Shown here: piece after piece, positions 41,753-49,533 of the stretch
How positions within the stretch are numbered: position 1 is the first letter of the stretch
Layout of the letters: every line of letters begins with the position of its first letter
Program-made: the position numbers and the translations under genes
Assembly (NCBI GenBank): GCA_902495595.1
Contig: CABUXV010000002.1
Span: 1-64,000, forward strand
Length of the DNA stretch: 64,000 nt
Reading direction: 5' to 3'
Source of the DNA: an uncultured Eubacterium sp.
Lineage (GTDB): Bacteria > Bacillota > Clostridia > Peptostreptococcales > Anaerovoracaceae
The notes under the pieces: model-generated
The model's input: the letters and a program-made list of their open reading frames with translations, nothing else
Databases searched by the model: none
Told to the model about the DNA's origin: nothing

Positions 41753-43165
41753 ATGGGACTTATTAAAGCGGCTTTAGGTGCAGCAGGAGGTACTTTGGCA
41801 GATCAATGGAAAGATTTTTTCAGTTGTGATGCTATGGATGAAAATGTTCTGGTTCTTAAAGGAAGTAAAAAAAGTTCGGACCGTTCATCAAACAAAAAAG
41901 GTGAAACTAATGTTATATCAGATGGTTCAGGTATAGCAGTTGCTGATGGACAGTGTATGATGATTGTAGAGCAGGGTAAAGTTATAGAGTTTTGTGCAGA
42001 ACCTGGATTATTTACATATAGGAATGATTTAACTCCGTCTATTTTTGCCGGAACTTTTGAAGATGATTTGGAAGGTGCCGCAAAAGATGCGTGGGAACGT
42101 TTTAAATTTGGCGGAGGGGTAGGTAAAGACCAGAGAATTTATTACTTTAATATAAAGGAAATTTATGGTAATAAATACGGAACTATGAATCCTGTACCTT
42201 TTAAGGTAGTTATAGATAAAGCTTCAGGTAAAAGTCTGGGGGTGGACCTTAGATGCAATGGTGAGTATTCATATAGAATTGTAAATCCTATGCTTTTTTA
42301 TACAAATGTGTGCGGGAATGTGGAAAACAGATTTGAACGCAGAGAGATTGAGAGTCAGATGAAATCGGAGCTGCTCAAAGCTCTGCAGCCGGCTCTTGCA
42401 AAAGTATCTGCCATGGGTGTAGATTATAGTGAGATTCCGCTTTATACAGATATGATAGCAGATGGTCTTAATGAAGCGTTGACAAAAGAATGGATTGAAA
42501 GACGGGGCGTTCAAGTTGTTTCATTTGGAATGAATTCTGTGTCGGTTTCAGAAAAAGATAAACTGAAAATACAAAATCTGCAACAAGCAGTTATGATGTC
42601 AGATCCTACTATGGCGGCAGGAAACCTCGTACAAGCGCAGGCAGATGCGATGAGAGCTGCAGCAGAAAATGAAAACGGAGCTATGGAAGGATTTGTAGGA
42701 ATGGGTATGGCTGGTATGGCAGGAGGTATGAACCCGGAAAACCTTTTTGAAATGGGGCAGAAACAGCAGCAGAAAAAACAACAGGAACAGAATCATAAAT
42801 CAGCAGATAATTTGGAAGAATGGACATGTAAATGTGGAACAACTACAACAGGCAAATTCTGTCCTGACTGTGGAAGTCCTAAACCCGAGAAAGAAAAAGA
42901 ATGGACGTGCAAATGCGGAGCGACTACGGCAGGTAAATTCTGCCCTGAATGCGGGAGTCCGAGACCTGAAGAAACAGATGGATGGACGTGTGAATGCGGA
43001 GCAGTAAACAAAGGAAAGTTCTGTACAGAATGCGGAGCTAAGAAACCGGCAGATGCACTTTTATATAAATGCGATAAATGTGGATGGGAGCCCGAAAATC
43101 CTCATAATCCTCCTAAATTCTGCCCTGAATGCGGAGATGTATTTGATGATAACGATGTAAGATAG
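41753..43165 (+). CDS. YdjI-like SPFH-domain protein with four C-terminal zinc ribbons
   Basis: The 470-residue protein has an SPFH-like ('virion core') domain over about residues 40-290 and a Met/Gly-rich linker with a Gln/Lys stretch. Three near-identical 27-residue zinc ribbons (tryptophan, CxC, then CPxCG; DNA period 81 bp at 42821, 42902 and 42983) and a fourth rubredoxin-like ribbon (YKCDKCGWEP) follow. In B. subtilis YdjI recruits PspA to membrane sites with YdjG and YdjH. Here the two following genes match those partners, but no pspA is next to them. Confidence 0.83.
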   Translation: MGLIKAALGAAGGTLADQWKDFFSCDAMDENVLVLKGSKKSSDRSSNKKGETNVISDGSGIAVADGQCMMIVEQGKVIEFCAEPGLFTYRNDLTPSIFAGTFEDDLEGAAKDAWERFKFGGGVGKDQRIYYFNIKEIYGNKYGTMNPVPFKVVIDKASGKSLGVDLRCNGEYSYRIVNPMLFYTNVCGNVENRFERREIESQMKSELLKALQPALAKVSAMGVDYSEIPLYTDMIADGLNEALTKEWIERRGVQVVSFGMNSVSVSEKDKLKIQNLQQAVMMSDPTMAAGNLVQAQADAMRAAAENENGAMEGFVGMGMAGMAGGMNPENLFEMGQKQQQKKQQEQNHKSADNLEEWTCKCGTTTTGKFCPDCGSPKPEKEKEWTCKCGATTAGKFCPECGSPRPEETDGWTCECGAVNKGKFCTECGAKKPADALLYKCDKCGWEPENPHNPPKFCPECGDVFDDNDVR

Positions 43166-43178
43166 GAGAGTTATAATT

Positions 43179-44231
43179 ATGGAATATGAATGTCCTGCAT
43201 GTGGAGGAACGCTTGCATTTGATTCGGAAAGCCAAAAGATTAAGTGTCCTTTTTGCGATAGTGAATATGAACTTTCACAGTTTGAGAAAAATGATGGATT
43301 GAACTGGGAAGTACAGCCGGGAAATCAGTGGGAGGAAGATGAAGAAAACAGCATGGAAGTTTATAGCTGTAATTCATGCGGAGGTGAAATTGTATGCGCA
43401 GATACGACTGTATCCACAAGCTGTCCTTACTGCGGAAATCCTGTAGTTTTAAAAGGTAAGCTTTCGGGAATGATGAAACCGGATTATGTGATACCTTTTA
43501 AACTTGATAAAAATGCAGCTAAAACAGCGTTGAGGAGACATGTAAACAGTAAAAAACTGGTTCCGGCTCTTTTTAGAAGTGAAAATCATATAGATGAAAT
43601 AAAAGGTATTTATATCCCATTTTGGCTGTTTAATGCAAATGTTTCGGCAAATATGAGCTATAGAGGTGAAAGGATTAGACGCTGGAGTGACAGTAAGCAT
43701 AATTATGTAGAACATAGTTATTATGATATTTACAGAGAAGGAAATGTTGCTTTTGATAATATTCCTGTTGATGGTTCTTTAAAAATGCCAAATGATTTAA
43801 TGGAATCAATAGAACCATTTGATTTTGGAGAGGCTGTTGAATTTAAAAAATCATATTTAGCAGGATATATGGCTGATAAATATGATGTTGATGCTAATGA
43901 TAGTATAGATATAGCCAATAATAGGGTAAGAACGAGTACAGAGGATATTTTTAGAGATACTGTCGGTGGATACAATTCAGTTATAACTCAGAGCAGTAAT
44001 GTAAATTTACAGCATGGCAGTGCTCAATATGCTTTATATCCGGTTTGGCTGCTAAATACAATATGGCAGGGAAATACATATACATTTGCGATGAACGGAC
44101 AGACTGGAAAATTCATAGGAGACCTGCCTATTGACAAGAAAGCTTACTGGAAAAAATTTCGTATGATGGCAGGAATTTTTGCGGTTGTCGGTACAGTGCT
44201 TGCTGCTGTTATTGATTATATGTTTGTATAA
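43179..44231 (+). CDS. YdjG-like zinc-ribbon membrane protein
   Basis: The 350-residue protein starts with two zinc ribbons (YECPACGGTLAF..CPFCDSEY and YSCNSCGGEI..CPYCGNPVV). A large conserved middle region follows (PDYVIPFKLDKNAAKTALRR, then IYIPFWLFNANV, and YALYPVWLLNT late in the protein). A single membrane segment ends it (about 330-348). This is the YdjG-type layout. It is 13 nt after the SPFH gene and 13 nt before the TPM gene, so the three form one operon. YdjG is a membrane anchor for the SPFH partner in B. subtilis. Confidence 0.78.
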   Translation: MEYECPACGGTLAFDSESQKIKCPFCDSEYELSQFEKNDGLNWEVQPGNQWEEDEENSMEVYSCNSCGGEIVCADTTVSTSCPYCGNPVVLKGKLSGMMKPDYVIPFKLDKNAAKTALRRHVNSKKLVPALFRSENHIDEIKGIYIPFWLFNANVSANMSYRGERIRRWSDSKHNYVEHSYYDIYREGNVAFDNIPVDGSLKMPNDLMESIEPFDFGEAVEFKKSYLAGYMADKYDVDANDSIDIANNRVRTSTEDIFRDTVGGYNSVITQSSNVNLQHGSAQYALYPVWLLNTIWQGNTYTFAMNGQTGKFIGDLPIDKKAYWKKFRMMAGIFAVVGTVLAAVIDYMFV

Positions 44232-44244
44232 GGAGGCAGCAGAA

Positions 44245-45057
44245 ATGAAGAAACAAATATTATTGATTGCAATCAGTATATTTCTAATTGCAGGGGCTGC
44301 TGTGATACCAGTAACGGCAGCAGAATCAGGAAGCGGAAAAGTATTATGTGTAGATTCTGCATATTGTATAAAATCCAATGAGGAGTTTGCTGCTCTCAGT
44401 GACGAATTAAAAAATATATCGGAAAGACAAAAGTGCGAAGTAGTAATATATACTACAAATACTTTTGATGGCAAGACTCCGACTGATTATGCCGATGATT
44501 ATTATGATACATCAGGATATGGATGGGGAGAAGATAAAAGTGGAATATTGTTCATCATAAATCCGCAAAGCAGAGACTGGGTAATCAGTACATGCGGATT
44601 TGGCATAACTGCATTTACAGATGCGGGCCAGGAGTATATCGTTGAGCAGATGTCCGGGGCTCTTTCGGAAGATGATTATATAACTGCTTTTAATCAGTAT
44701 GCTGATTTGTGTGATGAGTTTCTGACTCAAGCACATAGCGGAGAACCTTATGACAATGGTAGTTTACCGGGTCAGGAAAAAGATATAAATCCGATTGTTG
44801 ATATTATAATAGGCTTGGCATTTGGTATTATTGTAGCGTTTATAGCTGTAGGAAAGGATAAAGCCGCTTTAAAGTCTGTGAGAAGAGAAGCTGATGCCAA
44901 TAACTATATTCGTTCAGGAAGTCTTCAAATCACAAAACAATATGATAATTTCTTATATAGAAATGTAGATGTAACTGAAAAGGAGTCTTCATCAGGAAGC
45001 AGTACACATACAAGTTCATCAGGAACAACCCATGGAGGCTCTTCAGGGAAATTTTAA
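44245..45057 (+). CDS. TPM-domain (YdjH/YgcG-like) membrane protein
   Basis: The 270-residue protein has a signal peptide (residues 1-24) and an extracytoplasmic TPM domain (about 35-165, with YADDYYDTSGYGWGEDKSGI and GYG-type loops). A membrane helix at about 185-203 and a Ser/Gly/Thr/His-rich cytoplasmic end follow. YdjH in B. subtilis has the same layout and acts with YdjG and YdjI. The start is ATG 44245 after AAGGAGGC, since an earlier in-frame start lies within the preceding gene. Confidence 0.83.
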   Translation: MKKQILLIAISIFLIAGAAVIPVTAAESGSGKVLCVDSAYCIKSNEEFAALSDELKNISERQKCEVVIYTTNTFDGKTPTDYADDYYDTSGYGWGEDKSGILFIINPQSRDWVISTCGFGITAFTDAGQEYIVEQMSGALSEDDYITAFNQYADLCDEFLTQAHSGEPYDNGSLPGQEKDINPIVDIIIGLAFGIIVAFIAVGKDKAALKSVRREADANNYIRSGSLQITKQYDNFLYRNVDVTEKESSSGSSTHTSSSGTTHGGSSGKF

Positions 45058-45246
45058 AGATTATAAAAATACAATAATACATAAATAAATAATTTTAAAG
45101 TACAAATAATTAATAATAGAAATTTATTATGTCTGTAAATAAAAAATTATATCTTTTAGTCCAGTTTGCGTATATAATATATAGAAAGATGTATTTTAAG
45201 GAAAAATGTGGATTTATATTTTGAAAACATTAAGGAGGGTTTAAAT

Positions 45247-46575
45247 TTGAAGATAGTAATAATAGGCGCAAATCATGCTGGCATAGCTGCAGCTAATACT
45301 ATTTTGGACAATTATCCGCAGCATCAGGTAATAATGATAGACAGAAATACGAATTTAAGTTATTTAGGATGCGGTACAGCCTTGTGGGTAGGAAGACAGA
45401 TTGAATCCTACGAAAATCTTTTCTATACTAATGAGAAAGAATTTGAGAGAAAGGGCGCAGGCATATATATGGAAACGACTGCTGCCGGTATTGATTTTCA
45501 GAACAAATCGGTGTACTGCATAAGAAAGGATGGAATGAGATTTTCCCAGCCATATGATAAACTGATTCTTGCAGCTGGCTCTGTACCTATAACGCCGGAT
45601 ATTCCGGGAAAAAATCTTGAAGGTATTCATTTCTTGAAATTGTTTCAGGAAGGTCAGGAAGTTGACAGGGAAATAAGCAATCCTGCAGTTCAGAAAGTAG
45701 CAGTAATAGGTGCCGGATATATTGGAGTTGAAATAGCTGAAGCGGCAAAAAGGAGAGGCAAGGATGTAATGCTTTTTGATGTTGCCGAAAATTCACTGGC
45801 TAATTACTACGACAAGTGGATGAGCGATGATATGGATGAGAATCTCATAAAAAATGGTATTGAACTTCATTTTGGCGAGCGTGCAGTAGCTTACGAAGGA
45901 AGCGGAAGAGTGAATGCATTAAAAACAGATAAAGGTACATATGATGTGGACCTTATTATAAATGCTATTGGATTTGGACCTAATAATGAATTGGGCAAAG
46001 ATCATTTGAAACTTTTCAGAAACGGGGCATATGAAGTAGACCTTCATCAGCAGACCAGCGATAAAGATGTGTACGCTGTAGGTGACTGTGCGACAGTTTA
46101 TTCAAATGCTCTGCAGGACAAGGCATATATAGCTTTAGCTACAAATGCTGTAAGGTCGGGAATCGTCGCAGGTCACAATGTATGCGGAACACCTGTTGAA
46201 TCCATAGGCGTTCAAGGGTCAAACGGAATATCCATATTCGGATACAATATGGTATCTACGGGACTTTCCGTAAAAGCAGCTGAAAAGAACGGAATTGATG
46301 TTTGCTGCACAGATTATGAAGATCTGCAAAGACCTGGATTTATGAAGGAAAATGCAAAAGTAAAAATACGTATAGTTTATGAAAAAAGTACGAGAAGAGT
46401 TGTGGGAGCGCAGATGGCGTCATTTGAGGATATATCAATGGCAATACATATGTTTTCCCTTGCCGTGGAAGAAAAGGTAACCATAGACAAATTGAAACTT
46501 TTGGATATCTTTTTCCTTCCTCATTTCAATCAGCCGTATAATTATATTACTATGTGTGCTCTTGGAGCGGAGTAA
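45247..46575 (+). CDS. NADH oxidase / CoA-disulfide reductase family flavoprotein
   Basis: The 442-residue FAD- and NAD(P)H-binding protein starts KIVIIGANHAGIAAANTI and carries the redox-active cysteine in SYLGCGTALWVG (about residue 42), as in water-forming NADH oxidases (Nox) and CoA-disulfide reductases. A second Rossmann motif AVIGAGYIGVEIAEAAK occurs near 155 and YAVGDCATVYS near 277. It probably removes oxygen or reduces disulfides using NADH. The start is TTG 45247, 8 nt after AAGGAGGG, rather than the upstream GTG, which precedes the binding site. Confidence 0.9.
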   Translation: MKIVIIGANHAGIAAANTILDNYPQHQVIMIDRNTNLSYLGCGTALWVGRQIESYENLFYTNEKEFERKGAGIYMETTAAGIDFQNKSVYCIRKDGMRFSQPYDKLILAAGSVPITPDIPGKNLEGIHFLKLFQEGQEVDREISNPAVQKVAVIGAGYIGVEIAEAAKRRGKDVMLFDVAENSLANYYDKWMSDDMDENLIKNGIELHFGERAVAYEGSGRVNALKTDKGTYDVDLIINAIGFGPNNELGKDHLKLFRNGAYEVDLHQQTSDKDVYAVGDCATVYSNALQDKAYIALATNAVRSGIVAGHNVCGTPVESIGVQGSNGISIFGYNMVSTGLSVKAAEKNGIDVCCTDYEDLQRPGFMKENAKVKIRIVYEKSTRRVVGAQMASFEDISMAIHMFSLAVEEKVTIDKLKLLDIFFLPHFNQPYNYITMCALGAE

Positions 46576-46583
46576 TAATATAG

Positions 46584-46628
46584 AAAAACAGGTGCAAAAC
46601 GGTTTGGCCGTATGCGCCTGTTTTTTTT
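46584..46628 (+). terminator. Intrinsic terminator after the NADH oxidase gene
   Basis: ACAGGTGC (46588-46595) pairs with GCGCCTGT (46614-46621, one G-U) and an inner GG/CC; a T8 run follows. Confidence 0.88.
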
Positions 46629-46629
46629 A

Positions 46630-46755
46630 TAGTATAGGAAATATCGTAATACGAGATTTCCGTATACTTCAAAGAAAGTACCTCGCAAAGCGTTGCCCTT
46701 TGCGGGCGACATGTGTGCAAAGGAATTTCTGATTCCGTCTTGCACACTTTTTTTT
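46630..46755 (+). repeat. Terminator-trailing structured repeat, copy D
   Basis: It is nearly identical to copy B across its length. Hairpin 2 reads GTTGCCC/GGGCGAC, where the C-to-T change relative to B keeps pairing as G-U. Hairpin 3 keeps GTGTGCA/TGCACAC and the T8 tail (46748-46755). It starts directly after the T-tract of the NADH oxidase terminator. Confidence 0.8.
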
Positions 46756-46831
46756 GTACGGGAAATACCGCGTGAAAATATTTGAATGATACCGTAAAAT
46801 CTATTTCTGAGTTGAAATTTTATGATGAGAT

Positions 46832-47078
46832 TTATAAATTCTGAAAAAATGGTCTTTAAAAACCGGATTTTCAGAATTTATAATATTATGTAAACCTAAA
46901 GGGTAGATTTTAAGCAAATTAGTCTATTAAAAACTATATATATCAGCATATAAATTTCAATATAATTAAAAAGGTTGTTCTTTATAGACGCATTTTGAAA
47001 TTTATATTTGCTTAATATCATACTTACAAGTAATTTTCTGAAAATAGACGATTAATAAAGGCTTTTTTCAGAAAAAAT
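46832..47078. repeat. Nested long inverted repeats in AT-rich gap
   Basis: TTATAAATTCTGAAAA (46832-46847) pairs perfectly with TTTTCAGAATTTATAA (46868-46883). ATATAAATTTCA (46948-46959) pairs with TGAAATTTATAT (46996-47007). A third, imperfect pair around TTTCTGAAA spans 47031-47078. There is no coding frame. The origin is unknown; a decayed foldback element is possible. Confidence 0.5.
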
Positions 47079-47332
47079 TAGTTTACATAAAATCTGCGAA
47101 TATGTTTTTAAACTGAAACGAATGATGACGAAGAAGCTTTATTTATAAAAACCGAGGTATTTATTTTTTCAAACGTGTAGTATATATTTTTTTGTAATTG
47201 ATAATTATAATAGCTTGAAAAAACAGAATAATATATATTATGCATTTACATTTATTGGTAAAATATCAAGTGTTTCAGAAAGAGATATGTTAATCAAAGT
47301 AGCTGAAAGAATATATATAATGGTGATTTACG

Positions 47333-47449
47333 AATAATCCCTTAAAGGATTATCTTGAAAGCTTGAAAGAAGTTAAAAAGTTGGATATTGAATTACTATT
47401 GTCAGAACATGGAGCATCTGTTGATGATATGTATAAGTGGATAAATTAA
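47333..47449 (+). pseudogene. MBL-fold hydrolase remnant (C-terminal fragment)
   Basis: An open fragment reads NPLKDYLESLKEVKKLDIEL and then LLSEHGASVDDMYKWIN, resembling the segment before and including the late metal His (…LVLPGHG) of metallo-beta-lactamase-fold hydrolases. A second relic, YKNLDEFPAHQE then FAAG after a stop, follows within 60 bases in another frame. No start or upstream catalytic motifs remain. The rest of the 46756-47729 gap holds only AT-rich sequence and inverted repeats. Confidence 0.45.
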
Positions 47450-47729
47450 CTGTGAAGATATCAGTTATAAAAATTTGGACGAATTTCCAGCGCATCAGGA
47501 ATAGTTTGCCGCAGGATAGGCGAGGCAATTTATCATATACAGTAATTGTATTACGCAGGGAAAAATATTGCATCAGGGAAAATATGATATATACTATTAT
47601 AAAGATAAGACAGACTGGTAATACGGATGAAAAAGTTTTCGGAATAAAACATTGGTAATTGATGATGAGAAACCTATTTAATAAGCATGATTTGATATTT
47701 GAATAGGTATTTGAACAGGAGCGGAAAAT

Positions 47730-48332
47730 ATGTACTATAAGATGGAATATGAATCGGTTTTAGGTAAAATATTTATTGCAGCGGCGGAAGAAGGACTTGT
47801 AGGCTTATGGCTGGAAGGGCAGAAATATTTTGAAGATATGGGAAGCGTTAAAGCTACAAAAAAAGCAAGAGAACAAGGCGTTGTTCTGCTGGATAAAACC
47901 GAAGACTTAAAGACATCAGAAAGTTTCAAAGCATACGATATTTTAGAGAGAACCTCAGACTGGCTGGACAGATATTTTAAAAAGCAGGCTCCCGAAATAA
48001 ATGAAATACCTCTTTGCCCGTCAGGAAGTCAATTCAGGCAGATTGTATGGCAGATATTATGCGAAATTCCATGGGGAGAAACTATCTCATACGGAGATGT
48101 TGCAAAAGAAGTTATGAAGAGAATGGGGAAAAAAGCCATGTCAGCTCAGGCAGTAGGAGGAGCAGTAGGTCATAATCCAATATCTATAATTATTCCGTGT
48201 CACAGAGTAGTCGGTTCAAATGGCAGCCTTACAGGATACGGCGGAGGAATTGACAAAAAAATTGCATTGCTTGAGCTGGAGGGAGTCGATACATCTGAAT
48301 TTTTTGTACCCAAAAAAGGCACTGCGCTTTAG
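47730..48332 (+). CDS. ogt: Methylated-DNA--protein-cysteine S-methyltransferase
   Basis: This suicide repair protein moves alkyl groups from O6-alkylguanine to its own cysteine. The 200-residue product has the active-site IIPCHRVVGSNGSLTGYGGG (Cys about residue 155) and the helix-turn-helix region ISYGDVAKEVMKRMGKKAMS (about 113-132). The N-terminal ribonuclease-like domain is about 20 residues longer than in Ogt of E. coli. GAGCGGAAAAT precedes the ATG. It is monocistronic and followed by the promoter of the Fur-like gene. Confidence 0.92.
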   Translation: MYYKMEYESVLGKIFIAAAEEGLVGLWLEGQKYFEDMGSVKATKKAREQGVVLLDKTEDLKTSESFKAYDILERTSDWLDRYFKKQAPEINEIPLCPSGSQFRQIVWQILCEIPWGETISYGDVAKEVMKRMGKKAMSAQAVGGAVGHNPISIIIPCHRVVGSNGSLTGYGGGIDKKIALLELEGVDTSEFFVPKKGTAL

Positions 48333-48387
48333 TGTCATTGGTGTAAAGATAAATTCTTAAATATTTATTCATATAGATTCTTTTATA

Positions 48388-48420
48388 TTGACAAGCAACA
48401 TGAGTTAGCGTATTATAACT
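48388..48420 (+). promoter_or_regulatory. Promoter and dyad before the Fur-like gene
   Basis: A perfect TTGACA (48388-48393), a 17-bp spacer and TATTAT (48411-48416). AGTTA (48403-48407) and TAACT (48416-48420) form a dyad across the -10 element, a possible autoregulatory operator. Confidence 0.65.
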
Positions 48421-48472
48421 AAAGTGGGGTTAGTGGCAAGTAACCGAAATAGGGATAATACGCAGGAATGTT

Positions 48473-48943
48473 ATGTATGAAAAGATAAAAGATAAAGATA
48501 TAGTTGATTCAAATAAATTTGGCTTCCGCTGCAATGATATACAGAAAGATAAAATTATAGATAAGCTGAGAGATAATGGATATAAAATAACGAGACAAAG
48601 GGATATGCTGCTCGATATAATTTTATCGGAAGAATGTTCAAACTGTAAAGAAATCTATTACAAAGCATTGGATAAAAATAAAAAAATCGGTATAGCGACA
48701 ATTTACCGAATGCTGTCAGCTCTGGAAAATATCGGAGCATTGGTAAGAAGTGATGCGTATAAGTTTCCTGATAAATATTTATTGCAATATGAAGAACTCT
48801 ACGATATTGAATTTAATGATGGAAGTATATGTACGGTTTCCGGTATTCAGCTCAGCAATATTATCGTGCGAGGTCTTATTAAAAGTGAAAAATACAGGAA
48901 AACAAATATTAAAATTATTAAAATTTCTCCTTCTTCAAGATAG
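48473..48943 (+). CDS. Fur-family regulator with reduced metal-binding domain
   Basis: The 156-residue protein has a Fur-type winged helix: GYKITRQRDMLLDIILSEEC, then CSNCKEIYYKAL, and the recognition region IGIATIYRMLSALENIGALV (about 65-84). The usual C-terminal HHHxHx2CxxC-type metal site is missing; the second half (about 100-156) has a single Cys (in SICTVSG) and no His cluster. It may therefore sense its signal differently or be a divergent repressor. It heads a unit with a 26-residue ORF, DUF6110 and a P-type ATPase, so metal homeostasis is the likely theme. Confidence 0.8.
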   Translation: MYEKIKDKDIVDSNKFGFRCNDIQKDKIIDKLRDNGYKITRQRDMLLDIILSEECSNCKEIYYKALDKNKKIGIATIYRMLSALENIGALVRSDAYKFPDKYLLQYEELYDIEFNDGSICTVSGIQLSNIIVRGLIKSEKYRKTNIKIIKISPSSR

Positions 48944-49064
48944 TGAGTACTTAGTAAATGAGAAAATTTATCATTAAAACGAAAAAGGGTGGAAGAATTA
49001 AATTGCCGGATATAAAATAAAACCAATGGAATAATTTGCATAATAAACTGCCGGGAGGTTAATT

Positions 49065-49145
49065 ATGAAGAAACATAAATTCTGGTCGTATGCTATGGTT
49101 TTTTGTCTGGCAATGACCATGTATACAGGCTATAAACACAAATAG
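49065..49145 (+). CDS. 26-residue single-helix microprotein
   Basis: ATG 49065 follows GGGAGGT by 8 nt and the frame ends at TAG 49143-49145. The product starts MKKHKFWSYAMVF, has a short hydrophobic helix (about residues 7-21) and ends in YKHK, giving basic ends around a membrane-sized segment. It lies 11 nt before the DUF6110 gene and shares its direction. I recognise no family; small proteins beside metal ATPases are often membrane partners, but that is inference. Confidence 0.6.
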   Translation: MKKHKFWSYAMVFCLAMTMYTGYKHK

Positions 49146-49156
49146 GAGGAATAATT

Positions 49157-49435
49157 ATGTTAGATTGTTTGAATAAGATTGATGCTAAGAAATCAGGAAT
49201 TTTTGCAGCAGGTGTATTGCTTGGTACGGCAGGTGTTAAAATTTTGGCAAGCAAAGATGCAAAAAAAGTTTATACTGCCTGCACGGCTGCGGCATTGAGA
49301 GCTAAGTCGTGCGTAATGAAGACCGCAGCTAGTATACAGATGAATGCAGAAGATATATATGCAGAGGCTCAGCAAATCAATGAGGAGCGATATGGATATC
49401 AGGACAACGAGGAATCCGAAGAAGCAGAAAAGTAA
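49157..49435 (+). CDS. DUF6110 family protein
   Basis: The 92-residue protein has the N-terminal NKIDAKKSGIFAAGVLLGTAG block with a hydrophobic helix (residues 12-30), then a basic/Ala-rich amphipathic stretch (SKDAKKVYTACTAAALRAKS) and an acidic tail. This matches the DUF6110 proteins that accompany heavy-metal P-type ATPases in Firmicutes. AGGAGGAATAAT precedes the ATG. It probably associates with the ATPase at the membrane, perhaps as a chaperone or regulator; no activity is known. Confidence 0.78.
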   Translation: MLDCLNKIDAKKSGIFAAGVLLGTAGVKILASKDAKKVYTACTAAALRAKSCVMKTAASIQMNAEDIYAEAQQINEERYGYQDNEESEEAEK

Positions 49436-49446
49436 TTTTTTAAATA

Positions 49447-49476
49447 AAAACACCTGTGGGTATCCGCAGGTGTTTT
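49447..49476 (+). terminator. Terminator/attenuator between DUF6110 and ATPase genes
   Basis: ACACCTG (49450-49456) pairs with CAGGTGT (49467-49473) with an extra GG/CC inside and T4 after. It may set lower expression of the ATPase than of DUF6110. Confidence 0.75.
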
Positions 49477-49533
49477 ATGATTTTCATCGATGAAGAAAAT
49501 ACAGAAATAGATAACGCAGGAAAGAGGAACAGT

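Noticed and set aside
46542..46747. Minus-strand frames at the NADH oxidase 3' end
   Set aside because: They lie on the complement of a terminator and of repeat copy D, without start signals.
47437..47658. 73-codon plus-strand frame after the MBL relic
   Set aside because: It has no binding site and overlaps the better supported relic reading; it looks like noise in AT-rich DNA.
49456..49533. Upstream start for the P-type ATPase
   Set aside because: The region is the 3' arm of a terminator hairpin plus leader; ATG 49534 has the binding site.
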